A stretch of DNA of 54,744 bases from Deltaproteobacteria bacterium (GCA_009692615.1 SHYW01000020.1:1-54744), one strand, 5' to 3'; positions 8,950 to 18,156 are shown, counted from the first letter of the stretch. Notes: generated by a model not told the origin, from the letters alone. A program made the numbers and translations.

Positions 8950-9411
8950 TTAGACTCTGGCTGAGTCATCAAACTTGATAGTCGTCGCGCCGCTGGCGTC
9001 GGAGAGGCTGGCGATTATTTCCGCGGGAATCGCTTGCGCTTTGATTGCTCCGGGCCGATCGGGATGAGGCGCAGCCCACACTCGTTTTTCGAAACCGTCG
9101 ACGGCCAATTCGCTCGCCTTGAGTATGCGGTGACGCACGGTGAAGCTGCTGCGTCCCCACTCGCCGACTTCGCTTTCGACGACGACTTCATCATCGAAGC
9201 GGCATGGCATGATGAAGCGCGCGCCGACATCGACTATCGGCAGGCCGACGATGGCGTATTTATTTCTCATCGGTAACGGCTTTAAGCCGGTGCGCTCGAA
9301 CAGCCAACCGGTGCTGGTGTCGAAGATGATCAGATATTGTGGATAGAACACGATCCCCGCGGGATCGCATTGTCCCCACTCGATGCGCAGTGTGCGACGG
9401 TTGGTTAGCAA
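8950..9411 (-). CDS. 4-hydroxybenzoyl-CoA thioesterase-like hot-dog protein
   Basis: A 153-aa single hot-dog-fold protein expected to hydrolyse an acyl- or aroyl-CoA thioester in the cytoplasm. The N-terminal motif WGQCDPAGIVFYPQY closely matches the active-site region of 4-hydroxybenzoyl-CoA thioesterase; the Asp in CDPAG (residue 16) corresponds to the catalytic Asp17 of the Pseudomonas enzyme. A VGEWGRSSFTVRH strand matches the second half of the fold. The start is a TTG at 9411 with AAAGGAA eight bases upstream; no ATG gives a complete domain. It is divergently arranged from the binding-protein gene at 9545. The substrate is unproven, though aromatic-CoA chemistry would suit the crotonase at 12645. 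Confidence 0.88.
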   Translation of the reverse strand: MLTNRRTLRIEWGQCDPAGIVFYPQYLIIFDTSTGWLFERTGLKPLPMRNKYAIVGLPIVDVGARFIMPCRFDDEVVVESEVGEWGRSSFTVRHRILKASELAVDGFEKRVWAAPHPDRPGAIKAQAIPAEIIASLSDASGATTIKFDDSARV

Positions 9412-9544
9412 GGCTAAATTCCTTTCTTCGAAGACGGTTGTTCGACTAATCTATAAAATCTCATCTTTGTCAATTTCACCGCGTCTATCGTCGCGGGCGT
9501 TGTGAATTGACAGGTTGGGCAGCGGATGTTAGCAAGACACATCC

Positions 9545-10525
9545 ATGTCGCACCGCTGTGCAGCAATTCTCCTCGGAGTTTTACTCTTATTTAACTCGCG
9601 GACAGCCACTGAGGCGCAAGTTATGCGGGTCGGTTATCCGTCGCTCGCCACCGGCTTCGCCGCGTCTTGGGTGACCGCGGACAAAGGGATTTGGAAGAAA
9701 CATGGCCTGGATGTCGAATTGATCTTTTTGCGCGGCGGTTCGCGCACGGTGTCGGCGTTGATCGCCGGCAGCGTCGACTTTATTCTCGGCTCCGACCTCG
9801 GCATTGTCACGGCAAACTTGCAGAATGCCAATCTCGTTCGTGTCGGTGTGACCACCAACACGCTGGGATATTCCATCGTCGTGCAGCCGAGCATCAAAAC
9901 CATTCGCGAGCTCAAGGGCAGGATCATTGGCATCACGCCGGGACGCGACGCCGCCTACGCGCGGGTGGTGAAACTGCTGCGCGACAACGGCATGGACTCG
10001 AACAAGGACGTGACGTTTCTCTCGGTGGGCGACGGCGGGCCGGCGGCGCGGGTGGCGGCGTTGTCGAGCGGCGTGATTCACGCGTCGATGTTCACGCCGC
10101 CGTCGGATATGATCGCCGAGAAGGCGGGATTGAAAATTCTCGCGAAATTGGAAGTCGCCAATGTCAGCGGCGGTATTAATACCACGCCGCAGTTCATTCA
10201 GAAAAATCGTTCCCAAGCGTTGCGCTTTTTGCGCGGCTACATGGAAGGGATTCAATATTTGAAAAGCCACAGGGACGAAAGCTTGAAGATATTCGCCAAA
10301 TACGTGCGCAACCCGGACCTCGCCATCATGGCGTATCTCTACGAAGAGATTTCCACGCGGGCGGAAAAAGAATTGCGGCCGCAGTCCGAAGCGGTGCGCG
10401 CGCTGATCGATCTCGCCGCGCTGGATTTCTCACAAGCGAAACGTTTAAGTGAGAAAGACAACACGGATCTGAGCTTGATCGACGAGATTCTGCGCTCCGG
10501 ATTCATCGACTTGCTCTATAGGTGA
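9545..10525 (+). CDS. NMT1/SsuA-type solute-binding protein
   Basis: A 326-aa exported binding protein. A signal peptide covers about residues 1-24 (hydrophobic core LLGVLLLF, cleavage near ATEAQ). Group signatures are VTADKGIWKKHGLDVELIFL, RGGSRTVSALIAGSVDFILG and LKGRIIGITPGRDAAYARV. It closely resembles the copies at 15275 and 18153 in the order of these segments, so the three are probably paralogues. It stands alone on the plus strand, 150 bases before the ABC exporter gene, with no importer membrane genes nearby. The ribosome-binding site is weak. Confidence 0.9.
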   Translation: MSHRCAAILLGVLLLFNSRTATEAQVMRVGYPSLATGFAASWVTADKGIWKKHGLDVELIFLRGGSRTVSALIAGSVDFILGSDLGIVTANLQNANLVRVGVTTNTLGYSIVVQPSIKTIRELKGRIIGITPGRDAAYARVVKLLRDNGMDSNKDVTFLSVGDGGPAARVAALSSGVIHASMFTPPSDMIAEKAGLKILAKLEVANVSGGINTTPQFIQKNRSQALRFLRGYMEGIQYLKSHRDESLKIFAKYVRNPDLAIMAYLYEEISTRAEKELRPQSEAVRALIDLAALDFSQAKRLSEKDNTDLSLIDEILRSGFIDLLYR

Positions 10526-10631
10526 AATAGTCGAGTGCACTGGCAATAGAATTATCACCAGGAAGGACATGGTTCGACTACGCTTACCACAGGCTACGAG
10601 CACGAAGTTCGGAGTTTAAATTGTCCGAACC

Positions 10632-10661
10632 CTTCGTGTCATTCGTGTTCTTCGTGGTGAA
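10632..10661. repeat. Dispersed CTTCGTGT...CTTCGTGGTGA repeat
   Basis: An imperfect run of CTTCGTG-type words upstream of the ABC gene is the reverse complement of the TCACCACGAAGGACACGAAG repeat at 47118. Related remnants occur at 12540-12566 and 49008-49032. It is a member of the dispersed CACCACGAAG/CACCGCAGAG family seen in gaps across this window. Confidence 0.6.
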
Positions 10662-10675
10662 TAGGTATTTTCCAA

Positions 10676-12496
10676 ATGGCTTCGTTATTACAAAAGTGGC
10701 AAAAGTTTCGCCACACATTCACCCATACGCCCGCGGCGCTGCGCTTGGTTTGGCAGACCAACCATTGGGCGACTCTTGGTTTGGGTGGGCTCACCATCGC
10801 CGGCGCTTTGTTGCCAGCGAGCCAAGCGTGGGTCGGCAAGTTGATTGTCGACGGCGTTGTGGCTTCGATACAAAAGGGTGCCGATCCGGAGCGTACGCAT
10901 ACGGTATTTCTCTATCTCGTTTTCGAACTGATTCTTTTCCTGCTCAGTTCGGCGTTCAATCAAGGGCGGCGGTTGATCCAACAGCTGGTGCAACTCCAGC
11001 TTACCAATCGGATTCGCGGCGAGATCATCCGCAAGGCGCTGACCCTGGATCTGTCGTTCTTCGAACATCCAGAATTTTACGACCGCTTGCAGAACGCGCG
11101 GCGCGAAGGCGGCTACAAGCCGACCGAGCTGATCAACGACACTTTTCAAATCGTTCAGAACAGCATCACGATGATTTCCTTCGCCGTGTTGCTGCTGCGC
11201 TTCAGCCCGTGGCTGGTGGTGATTCTTTTGGCCACCAGCATCCCGGCGTTCATCGCCGAGACGCGCTTTTCCGAGCAGGGCTTTCGCCTGCTGACCCGGC
11301 GCGCGCCGGAAAGCCGGCAAATCAATTATCTCTCCCGGCTGTTGACCGAAGACGGCGCGGTGAAAGAGATCAAGCTGTTCAATCTCGGCGCGACTTTGCT
11401 GGCGCGCTACATGACGTTGTTCGACAAATTTTTCCAGGAAGACAAAGCGCTGGCGCGCCAGCGGGCGGCGGCCGGCTTCGGTTTGGGTTTGATCACCACC
11501 GCCGGCTTCTACGGGTCCTACGCTTGGATCGTCATGCACACAGTGCAAGGCAAAATTTCCCTCGGCGACATGACGCTCTACTTAGCGATTTTTCGCCAAG
11601 GCCAGGGAACTTTTCAGTCGATCCTCTCGGCCATCGGCAACATTTACGAGAATAATCTGTTCATGGCCAACTTCTTCGACTTCCTCGGTTTGCAGCCGCA
11701 GTTGGCTCTCACCGCCGGCGAACGAAAACTACCTCTGACGCTCATCGGCGGTATTGAATTTCGCGGTGTCGGCTTTCGCTATCCGGAAAACGGCGAGTGG
11801 GCGCTGCGCGGTATTAATTTAACGATTCGTCCCGGAGAAAAGATCGCCCTGGTGGGCCACAACGGCGCCGGTAAAACGACGTTGATCAAGCTCTTAAGCC
11901 GGCTCTACGATCCGACTGAAGGCAGCATCTTGATCGACGGCATCGATATTCGCGAGCTTCAACCTAGCGAATTGCAAAAACGCATCGGTGTGATCTTCCA
12001 AGACTTCGTGCGCTATCACTTGCCGGTGCACGAGAACATCGGCTTCGGTCAGATCGAAGCGGTGGGCGACATGGAGCGGATTAAAGAGGCGTCGCGCAAA
12101 AGCGGCGCCGATGCGGTGATCGATAACTTGCCCGAAGGTTACGACACGATGCTCGGCCGCTGGTTTCGCAACGGCCACGAATTGTCCCTGGGCGAATGGC
12201 AAAAGATCGCCCTGGCGCGCGCCTTCATGCGCGATGCGGAGATTCTAGTTCTAGACGAACCCACCGCATCCCTCGACGCCGCGACTGAATACGAAATCTT
12301 CCGCCACTTCCAAGAACTGACCGAAGGCAAGATGGCGATTCTCATCTCGCACCGCTTCTCCACCGTGCGCATGGCCGACCGCATTGTCGTCATCGAAGCC
12401 GGGCAAGTCGCTGAGCTGGGCACGCATGAAGAACTCATGCGACTGGAAGGAACCTACGCGCGGCTATTTGCCATGCAGGCGGAGGGGTATCGATGA
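10676..12496 (+). CDS. ABC transporter half-unit, fused permease and ATPase (exporter type)
   Basis: A 606-aa protein with an N-terminal transmembrane domain (about residues 30-310, several hydrophobic spans) fused to an ABC ATPase, the architecture of MsbA/HlyB-type exporters that act as dimers. Nucleotide-binding motifs are intact: Walker A GHNGAGKTT at about 394-402, signature LSLGEW near 503 (a variant of LSGGQ), Walker B ILVLDEPTAS with the catalytic Glu near 528, and the H-loop ISHRFS. The LSLGEWQKIALARAF variant is common in one exporter subgroup. It is probably monocistronic; 148 bases separate it from the next gene. The exported substrate cannot be predicted. It does not serve the binding proteins, which need importers. 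Confidence 0.92.
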   Translation: MASLLQKWQKFRHTFTHTPAALRLVWQTNHWATLGLGGLTIAGALLPASQAWVGKLIVDGVVASIQKGADPERTHTVFLYLVFELILFLLSSAFNQGRRLIQQLVQLQLTNRIRGEIIRKALTLDLSFFEHPEFYDRLQNARREGGYKPTELINDTFQIVQNSITMISFAVLLLRFSPWLVVILLATSIPAFIAETRFSEQGFRLLTRRAPESRQINYLSRLLTEDGAVKEIKLFNLGATLLARYMTLFDKFFQEDKALARQRAAAGFGLGLITTAGFYGSYAWIVMHTVQGKISLGDMTLYLAIFRQGQGTFQSILSAIGNIYENNLFMANFFDFLGLQPQLALTAGERKLPLTLIGGIEFRGVGFRYPENGEWALRGINLTIRPGEKIALVGHNGAGKTTLIKLLSRLYDPTEGSILIDGIDIRELQPSELQKRIGVIFQDFVRYHLPVHENIGFGQIEAVGDMERIKEASRKSGADAVIDNLPEGYDTMLGRWFRNGHELSLGEWQKIALARAFMRDAEILVLDEPTASLDAATEYEIFRHFQELTEGKMAILISHRFSTVRMADRIVVIEAGQVAELGTHEELMRLEGTYARLFAMQAEGYR

Positions 12497-12644
12497 GTGA
12501 ATGTGAAATCAGCAATCTTTCAAAGTGAACCCCGCCGCGCTCTTCGTGCATTCGTCGTGAAACTCTCTTTTCTCAATGGTTGACCGAAACCAACGGCAAG
12601 TGTTATTCGGCTTAAAGTACGACGAACTGAGAAAGGAATTAGCG

Positions 12645-13421
12645 ATGATCAAAGAAGGCAAGTTTACGATCTTGGAAACCCGCGGCGCGGTGGCGAAGGT
12701 GACGATCAATCGGCCGGAAAAGAGAAATGCGCTGAGCCGCGATGCGATTCGCGAGATTCTCGTCGTGTTCGAAGAGCTGCGCAATGACGATGACATCGCC
12801 GTGGTGTTGACCACTGGCGCCGGCGATGTGGCTTATTGCGCGGGGCGCGATCTGTCGGAGTTTCCCACCGAAGGCGGACAGAATCGCGGCAAGGATCGGC
12901 GCAAAGAGCCGCGCGCTTATCACGTCGCCGAAGTGATTCGGACATTTCCTAAAGTTACGATTGCGGTAGTGAACGGCTTTTGTCTCGGTGGCGGCATTAC
13001 GTTGTTATTGCCGCATGATCTGGCGATCGCGTCGGATAAAGCGATGTTCGGTCTGCCCGAGATCAAGCGCGGATTCTTGCCCTATCCGATCATCGCAACC
13101 ATGTTCAAGACTTTAATTCCGACCAAGTTAGCTTTCGAGCTAATTCTCACTGGTGAAAATTGGGACGCGGTGAAATCAATGAATGCCGGTCTGATCAACC
13201 GAGTCGTGCCACACGCCAAGCTGCAAGACGAAGCCTGGAAGTGGGGCGAGGAGATCGGTAAATTCGACAAGGTGACGTTGAAATACTGCAAAATGGCCGC
13301 GCACTCGTCGATGGAAGCCGCCAGCGTGCCGATGGCCGCGGAGATCGCCTGGTTGATGCAGGAAGAACATGCGCTGGTTAATCCGCGCGCCTATGCGGGG
13401 ACGAAGGAGTTTCATAAATAA
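12645..13421 (+). CDS. Enoyl-CoA hydratase/isomerase (crotonase) family protein
   Basis: A 258-aa crotonase-fold enzyme acting on CoA thioesters. The ATG at 12645 is preferred because AAAGGAA lies seven bases upstream and homology starts there; the in-frame ATG at 12576 has no such site. The oxyanion-hole segments YCAGRDLSEF (about 64-73) and NGFCLGGGI (110-118) are present. At the position of the first catalytic Glu of hydratases (GGGxE) there is Thr119, whereas the second Glu is kept (Glu139 in LPEIKRG). It is therefore unlikely to be a standard two-Glu enoyl-CoA hydratase; isomerase, hydrolase or ring-cleaving crotonase activity is more plausible. The specific substrate is unknown. Confidence 0.87.
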   Translation: MIKEGKFTILETRGAVAKVTINRPEKRNALSRDAIREILVVFEELRNDDDIAVVLTTGAGDVAYCAGRDLSEFPTEGGQNRGKDRRKEPRAYHVAEVIRTFPKVTIAVVNGFCLGGGITLLLPHDLAIASDKAMFGLPEIKRGFLPYPIIATMFKTLIPTKLAFELILTGENWDAVKSMNAGLINRVVPHAKLQDEAWKWGEEIGKFDKVTLKYCKMAAHSSMEAASVPMAAEIAWLMQEEHALVNPRAYAGTKEFHK

Positions 13422-13725
13422 ATAGGCATGAGGCTTGAGGCGCGAGTGGCAACGCGCTTCGCGCGCGGATCAGACTTCAAGAGGTCAAGGTAGCTGGTTC
13501 GAAGAATGGGTCGCAATGAACGCAAATAAACCTGATCGAATCCGCCGTAGGGGAGGTCTGTCGGTGTTTCGTGGACCGCGCAACGTTGATAAGTCGGGGC
13601 CGCCGGTGGATATTGCGGCAGCTTTGGATTTTTGATTGGCAGAAAGGTTAGCGGTTTACCGATAAAGCTGACAGGCAATTTTGCACGATGGCCAAAAAGT
13701 TTCGTCGGCTGAAAGAGGTACAGCG
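13422..13725. other. Intergenic region without a supported gene
   Basis: The 304 bases between the crotonase and metallo-hydrolase genes open with a GAGGCTTGAGGCGCGAG repeat shared with 3166-3182, and contain a GTAGGGGAGGTCTG fragment (about 13548) resembling the GTAGGGG repeat family. A 66-codon plus-strand frame here has no recognisable domain and is built largely of repeat-derived sequence, so it is not called. No terminator or promoter is convincing. Confidence 0.5.
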
Positions 13726-14619
13726 ATGATTAGATTTGCAATCATTAGTTTGCTCGGCCTTTTCTCCATTCCACCTAGCGCGTTGGCTCAAAGCTGTGCT
13801 GGGAGTCCGGTAGCAGTCCAGATCCTCGGTTCTGGTGGACCCGCGATCAACCGCGAGCGCGCGTCAACCAGTTATCTCCTCTGGATCGGCGCTCAGGCGA
13901 GAGTTCTTGTCGACATCGGCGGCGGGGCGTTCTTGCGCTTCGGCCAGTCCCAGGCAAAGCTCAGCGATCTGTCGCTGGTCGCGATCAGCCATCTGCATCC
14001 CGATCACGTCTCCGATCTTTCCGCCATCTTGTGGACGAGCCAGAATATTCGCAAGGATACGTTGCCGATCGTTGGTCCTTCCGGCAACGATGATGTGCCG
14101 GCCTTTCCGACATTCCTCAGCCGCCTCTTCGATCAGAAAATTGGCGCCTTTCAAGTGCTCGGTGGCACGCTGGGCGGCACGGGAGGCGGCGTTCGTCTCG
14201 ATGTCGGTGTCGTCGATGTGACGAAAGCGGAACCGTCGACCGTGTTCAACCAGCAGGGAGTGACCGTGACCGCGTTGGGAATACCGCACGGCCTCATCCC
14301 GACCCTGGCTTACCGCGTGCAAACGCGCGATGTGTCGATCGTATTCAGCTCCGATCAGGTCGGAACCAATCCAAGGTTCATCGAGTTTGCGCGGGGAGCG
14401 AATGTCTTGATCATGCATCTCAACACTGTCGCAAATGATAATCCTATTCACGCTTCACCCGCGGTCGTTGGTCGCATCGCCCGAGACGCTGGCGTCGGGC
14501 GACTGATTGTCAGTCACATCGGTCAGTTCGATCTTGATGCTGCCATCGCTGAACTGAAGAAGTTCTACACGGGACCTCTGACCGTCGGCGCCGATCTGCA
14601 ATGCACGCAGGTGCAGTGA
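13726..14619 (+). CDS. Secreted MBL-fold metallo-hydrolase
   Basis: A 297-aa metallo-beta-lactamase-fold hydrolase. The ATG at 13726 has AGAGG upstream and starts a signal peptide (MIRFAIISLLGLFSIPPSALAQ), so the mature enzyme is probably periplasmic. The metal-binding signature H89-L-H91-P-D93-H94 in ISHLHPDHVSD is intact; later ligands are likely the Asp in FSSDQVG and the His in VSHIG. The arrangement (HxHxDH, FSSD, C-terminal SHIG) resembles RNase Z/arylsulfatase-like MBL proteins and lactonase-like enzymes rather than class B beta-lactamases. It precedes a cupin gene and may share transcription with it, 145 bases apart. The substrate is unknown. Confidence 0.87.
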   Translation: MIRFAIISLLGLFSIPPSALAQSCAGSPVAVQILGSGGPAINRERASTSYLLWIGAQARVLVDIGGGAFLRFGQSQAKLSDLSLVAISHLHPDHVSDLSAILWTSQNIRKDTLPIVGPSGNDDVPAFPTFLSRLFDQKIGAFQVLGGTLGGTGGGVRLDVGVVDVTKAEPSTVFNQQGVTVTALGIPHGLIPTLAYRVQTRDVSIVFSSDQVGTNPRFIEFARGANVLIMHLNTVANDNPIHASPAVVGRIARDAGVGRLIVSHIGQFDLDAAIAELKKFYTGPLTVGADLQCTQVQ

Positions 14620-14764
14620 ATCGGTGCCCTGTATGGCTTCATGCACACTCCGCCTCAGCGGCAGGCGATCAATAGCAAATCTGGATCGAGGCCAAAAATT
14701 TCGCGGCGCAGGCGCCGATCCGCATGACAGTATTGTTGCCGAGTTCTAACCAAGGAGAATGACA

Positions 14765-15241
14765 ATGCCGCTTCAACTACGACGAGTGGTCACCGGACAT
14801 GATTCAGACGGGCGGGCCGTCGTCAAGATCGACGAAGTCTCCCAAAATCGTGTCTCAGGCCGGCCGGGATGGTCGGCCTGTGTGGTCTGGACCACAGAAT
14901 CTTTTCCTGTCAACAACACAGGCGACGCCGACGAGGGACTCAGACAGGTCGGCACGACTTTGAACAACGGCACGGTCTTTCGCGTAGTCGAGTTCGGTCC
15001 AGGGGTCGCGCCGCGCAACCACCGGACGGATTCCATCGACTATGCCGTCGTGATGGCCGGCGAGATTGACATGGAACTCGATGACTCGATTGTTCATCTG
15101 AAGGCAGGCGACGTGTTGGTGCAACGTGGCACGATCCACAACTGGATCAATCGCGGCACTGAGCCCTGCGTGATAGCATTCGTGCTGATCGACGCCAAAC
15201 CGGTCGAAGTTGGCGGCAAGATCATGAATGCAGTAGGTTAG
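14765..15241 (+). CDS. Cupin-domain protein
   Basis: A 158-aa single-domain cupin. An in-frame ATG at 14759 lies one base after AAGGAG, too close to use; the ATG at 14765 has the ideal seven-base spacing and is chosen. The cupin motif 1 region reads GVAPRNHRTDSIDYAVVMAG with a His and a Ser/Asp in place of the usual HxH pair; motif 2 is VLVQRGTIHNWINRG with the expected His. The first motif's second His is missing, so metal binding may be atypical. Similar proteins are annotated only as cupins in catabolic clusters. There is no signal peptide, so it is cytoplasmic. It lies directly upstream of a binding-protein gene (33 bases). Confidence 0.82.
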   Translation: MPLQLRRVVTGHDSDGRAVVKIDEVSQNRVSGRPGWSACVVWTTESFPVNNTGDADEGLRQVGTTLNNGTVFRVVEFGPGVAPRNHRTDSIDYAVVMAGEIDMELDDSIVHLKAGDVLVQRGTIHNWINRGTEPCVIAFVLIDAKPVEVGGKIMNAVG

Positions 15242-15274
15242 TTCCGCGGCCGCGACGGTTTAAGTCCAATCAAG

Positions 15275-16276
15275 ATGATCCAAATCAAGATCATAGTATG
15301 GTGGTTCATCACATTCATGATCGTGCTTCCGAGCACCGAAGGATTTGCCGCGGTCGCCAAGACCCAGCTCCGTGTCGCCTACAGTTCGATCTCCGGTTCC
15401 GCGGTGATTCCTTGGATCGCCGTCGATAAGGGGATTTTCGCCAAGTACGAACTCGACGTCGAGTTGATTTACGTCGCCGGTTCGCCGGCGATGCAGTCAT
15501 TGCTCGGCGGGACGACGCAGCTTGGGATTCAGGGGATCGAGCCGGTGATGCGGGTCAATGCGCAGGGCAGCGATACGGTGATGATCGTTGGTTTAGTCAC
15601 CAAGCCGCCGTTCTCGATCATCGTCCGGCCGGAGATTCGCGAACCCAAGGATCTTAGGGGAAGGGCGATGGGTATCACGCGTTTCGGTTCGGTTACTGAT
15701 GCGCTGTTGCGCTTGGCTCTGGATAAATGGGGGCTGCGGCCGGAAACCGATGTGCCGATTATTCAAATGGGTGGCGTGCCGCCGATTCTTTCCGGCATGC
15801 AGAGCAAGAAGATTTTCGGCGGGCCGATCTCGTTGCCGACTCTCGCGGTGGCCAAGCAGGAAGGCTTTCGCGAATTAGTCGATCTGGCAGAAATCATTCC
15901 CGACTATCAATCCGCCGGCGTGGTGACGCGCAAATTTTTTCTCCGGCAGAATCCGGAGATCGCGCGCAACTTTGTGCGCGCCATGGGCGAGGCGATCGCG
16001 GTATTCAAGAACGATTTGCCGTTTTCCAAGAAGGTCATCAAAGAGCGGTTGAAGATCGACGATCCACTGGTGCAGGAAGAAACCCAAAGAACGTATCTCA
16101 ACTACGTTCCGCGGGTGCCCTATCCGAATCGGGCCGGTATCGCGCTGATCAAAGCCTTCCTGGAGAAAAGCGAGCCGCAGCTGCGGCCACTGTCAGTGGA
16201 CGATCAAATCGACGGCTCGATCCTGCGCGGCCTGGAGCAGAACGGATTTTTCAATAGCTTGTATTCGACGAAGTAA
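15275..16276 (+). CDS. NMT1/SsuA-type solute-binding protein
   Basis: A 333-aa exported binding protein with a signal peptide at residues 1-27 (hydrophobic IIVWWFITFMIVL, cleavage near GFAAVA). It has the paralogue pattern: WIAVDKGIFAKYELDVELIY, GSPAMQSLLGGTTQLGI and LRGRAMGITRFGSVTDALLR. It sits in a plus-strand run with the cupin gene upstream and a dienelactone-hydrolase-like lipoprotein 17 bases downstream, so these may be co-transcribed. No importer permease or ATPase is in the run. The ligand cannot be inferred. Confidence 0.9.
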   Translation: MIQIKIIVWWFITFMIVLPSTEGFAAVAKTQLRVAYSSISGSAVIPWIAVDKGIFAKYELDVELIYVAGSPAMQSLLGGTTQLGIQGIEPVMRVNAQGSDTVMIVGLVTKPPFSIIVRPEIREPKDLRGRAMGITRFGSVTDALLRLALDKWGLRPETDVPIIQMGGVPPILSGMQSKKIFGGPISLPTLAVAKQEGFRELVDLAEIIPDYQSAGVVTRKFFLRQNPEIARNFVRAMGEAIAVFKNDLPFSKKVIKERLKIDDPLVQEETQRTYLNYVPRVPYPNRAGIALIKAFLEKSEPQLRPLSVDDQIDGSILRGLEQNGFFNSLYSTK

Positions 16277-16293
16277 GCGGGACAATAACGATC

Positions 16294-17166
16294 ATGCAAT
16301 GGGCTTTTAGGGTTGCGGTGTTGAGCTGTGTGTTGTTCGCGGGCTGCGTCGCAGCGACCTCTAATTCAATGCTGCCGACCAATGCGCCCAATGGCGCGTT
16401 GGAGCAGATTCCCTTTACCCTGCTGAAACCGGATGGCGCTGGGCCGTTCCCGGCTGTCGCGATCATGCATGATTGCAGCGGGCTCGGGCCGCGTTCGAGC
16501 GGTGCGCCATTGCGGTGGGCTCGAGAGTTGGTGGAGGATGGTTACGTCATCGTCATACCGGATAGCTTCTCGACACGCGGCCACCCCGGCGGTGTTTGTA
16601 CTGACGCATCGCCGAGCCGAAACTCCGTTGCCCCAAGGCGTCGCGCCTTCGATGCCTATGCGGCGTTGGCTTATTTGCGGACTCAATCCTATGTCGATGG
16701 CTCGCGCGTCGGCATCATGGGTGGGTCCCATGGCGGTTCGACGACATTGTCGACGATCACCGCTCCGGAACGACCCAAGGATCCACTTGCCCAAGAGAAG
16801 CGCCGGGGGTTCAGTGCGGCGGTGGCGCTCTACCCTGGTTGCGCGCCCTACAGCGGCGGCTACCAAGCGACGGCGCCGTTGATGATCTTAATCGGCGAGA
16901 ATGACGATTGGACCCCGGCGGAACCCTGCCGCAATTTGACGCAGATCGCCCAACGAGTCGGGTTGCCCGTGTCGATCAAAGTTTATCCGGGAGCGCATCA
17001 TGCCTTCGACAGCAATTTCCCCGCGCGCTACGATCCGGCCCGGATCAACGCCAATGCACCGACCGGTCGCGGCGCGACCACCGGCGGCGATCCCAAGGCT
17101 TGGGATGATGCCGTGAGCGAGGTAAAGTCGTTTTTCGCGCGCTACCTGAAGGCCGCGGCAAAATAG
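16294..17166 (+). CDS. Dienelactone hydrolase-like lipoprotein
   Basis: A 290-aa alpha/beta hydrolase anchored as a lipoprotein: the signal ends LFAGC (Cys17), followed by a low-complexity linker. The catalytic triad is visible: the nucleophile motif GGSHGG with Ser145, the acid region GENDDWTP, and the His in PGAHHAFDS. This matches the dienelactone hydrolase family, except that DLH proper uses a Cys nucleophile, so an esterase or lactonase role is more likely. Export to the periplasm next to a binding protein suggests processing of an ester or lactone before uptake; that is inference. A DapA-like gene follows after 63 bases. Confidence 0.85.
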   Translation: MQWAFRVAVLSCVLFAGCVAATSNSMLPTNAPNGALEQIPFTLLKPDGAGPFPAVAIMHDCSGLGPRSSGAPLRWARELVEDGYVIVIPDSFSTRGHPGGVCTDASPSRNSVAPRRRAFDAYAALAYLRTQSYVDGSRVGIMGGSHGGSTTLSTITAPERPKDPLAQEKRRGFSAAVALYPGCAPYSGGYQATAPLMILIGENDDWTPAEPCRNLTQIAQRVGLPVSIKVYPGAHHAFDSNFPARYDPARINANAPTGRGATTGGDPKAWDDAVSEVKSFFARYLKAAAK

Positions 17167-17229
17167 CTGGCTGGCTTGTATCCGCAGTTGTAATCAGCAC
17201 ATTAAACAAAATTTCTCCGCGAGGTTGCC

Positions 17230-18156
17230 ATGACTCTAAAACTATCCGGGATTCTTTCCGCCAACGTGACGCCGTTCAAAGACAATTACGATCTCGATGA
17301 AGCGGGCTTGCGCAAGTTGATTCGCTTCCAAGCCGCGCCCGCGGGTATCAACGCGATCGTGTGCAACGCCGGCGCGGGCGAGGGCGCGACGTTGACCCGG
17401 CAAGAGCGGGTGCGCTGCGTTGAAATTATTCGCGAAGAGATTCGCGCCGACCAGCATGTCGTCGCCGGCGTCGAAGCGTTGTCGACGAGGGAAGCGATTC
17501 AACAAACCCAGGAGGCCAAGGCGGCCGGTGCGGCGGCGATCATGCTCACGCCGCCTCATGTTTACGACTGGGATTCGCGTATTAATCCGGAATTTGCCGT
17601 GCAATATTTTCACGACGTTGCCAAGGCCGTGGAAATTCCAATTACCATTTTTCACTATCCGGCGGCGGTGACTTCCGGCTACACACCGGACACCGCGGTG
17701 CGCATCGCCAGGGAAGTCGAATCGGTCGCCGCGGTCAAAGTCGCCAGCGGTGCTAACATCCGCCGCTACGAGCAGGTACTGCGCGGCATGCGCGCGCTGC
17801 CGCGCCATGTCTCGGTGCTGGCCACTTCGTCGTTGTTTCAGCACTTCGTCACCGGCGCCGACGGCGCGCTTACCGGTTTCGCCAATTTCGCGCCGCAGTT
17901 TTGCTGCGATCTTTTCAAAGCCGTGCAGGACGGCAATCTCGAAGACGCGCGCCGGCTGCATCAGATCAATTGGGATCTCGAAGCGGCGGTCTACAAAGCG
18001 CCCAACGTTTATAAACACAGCCGCTATAAAGTCGCCGCCTACTTCGCCGGCTTGCTCGACAACATGGTGGTGCGCGCGCCGCAGATCCCGGTGCCCGAGG
18101 GCGAAGTGAAGCTGGTCCATGACGCCATGCAGAAGTTGGCCATGCTCAAGAGATGA
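17230..18156 (+). CDS. DapA-like (dihydrodipicolinate synthase family) aldolase
   Basis: A 308-aa class I aldolase/lyase of the DHDPS/NAL superfamily, a cytoplasmic TIM barrel. The Schiff-base Lys is K170 in AVKVASG and the conserved Tyr is Y143 in FHYPAA. The carboxylate-binding segment is GAGEGATLTRQER, where true DapA has a GTTGE-like loop; GAGEG differs, so the substrate is probably another 2-oxo acid rather than an aspartate-semialdehyde condensation. The ATG at 17230 has GAGG upstream. Its TGA overlaps the ATG of the next binding-protein gene (ATGA at 18153-18156), pointing to translational coupling and a shared pathway. It is not assigned as dapA because no lysine genes are nearby. Confidence 0.87.
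   Translation: MTLKLSGILSANVTPFKDNYDLDEAGLRKLIRFQAAPAGINAIVCNAGAGEGATLTRQERVRCVEIIREEIRADQHVVAGVEALSTREAIQQTQEAKAAGAAAIMLTPPHVYDWDSRINPEFAVQYFHDVAKAVEIPITIFHYPAAVTSGYTPDTAVRIAREVESVAAVKVASGANIRRYEQVLRGMRALPRHVSVLATSSLFQHFVTGADGALTGFANFAPQFCCDLFKAVQDGNLEDARRLHQINWDLEAAVYKAPNVYKHSRYKVAAYFAGLLDNMVVRAPQIPVPEGEVKLVHDAMQKLAMLKR

Noticed and set aside
13435-13635. 66-codon plus-strand frame in the gap before the metallo-hydrolase
   Set aside because: Built from repeat-derived sequence, very Arg-rich, no ribosome-binding site or domain.
17230-18156. Calling the DapA-like gene dapA
   Set aside because: The GTTGE-type loop is changed to GAGEG and there is no lysine-pathway context; coupling to a binding protein suggests catabolism.
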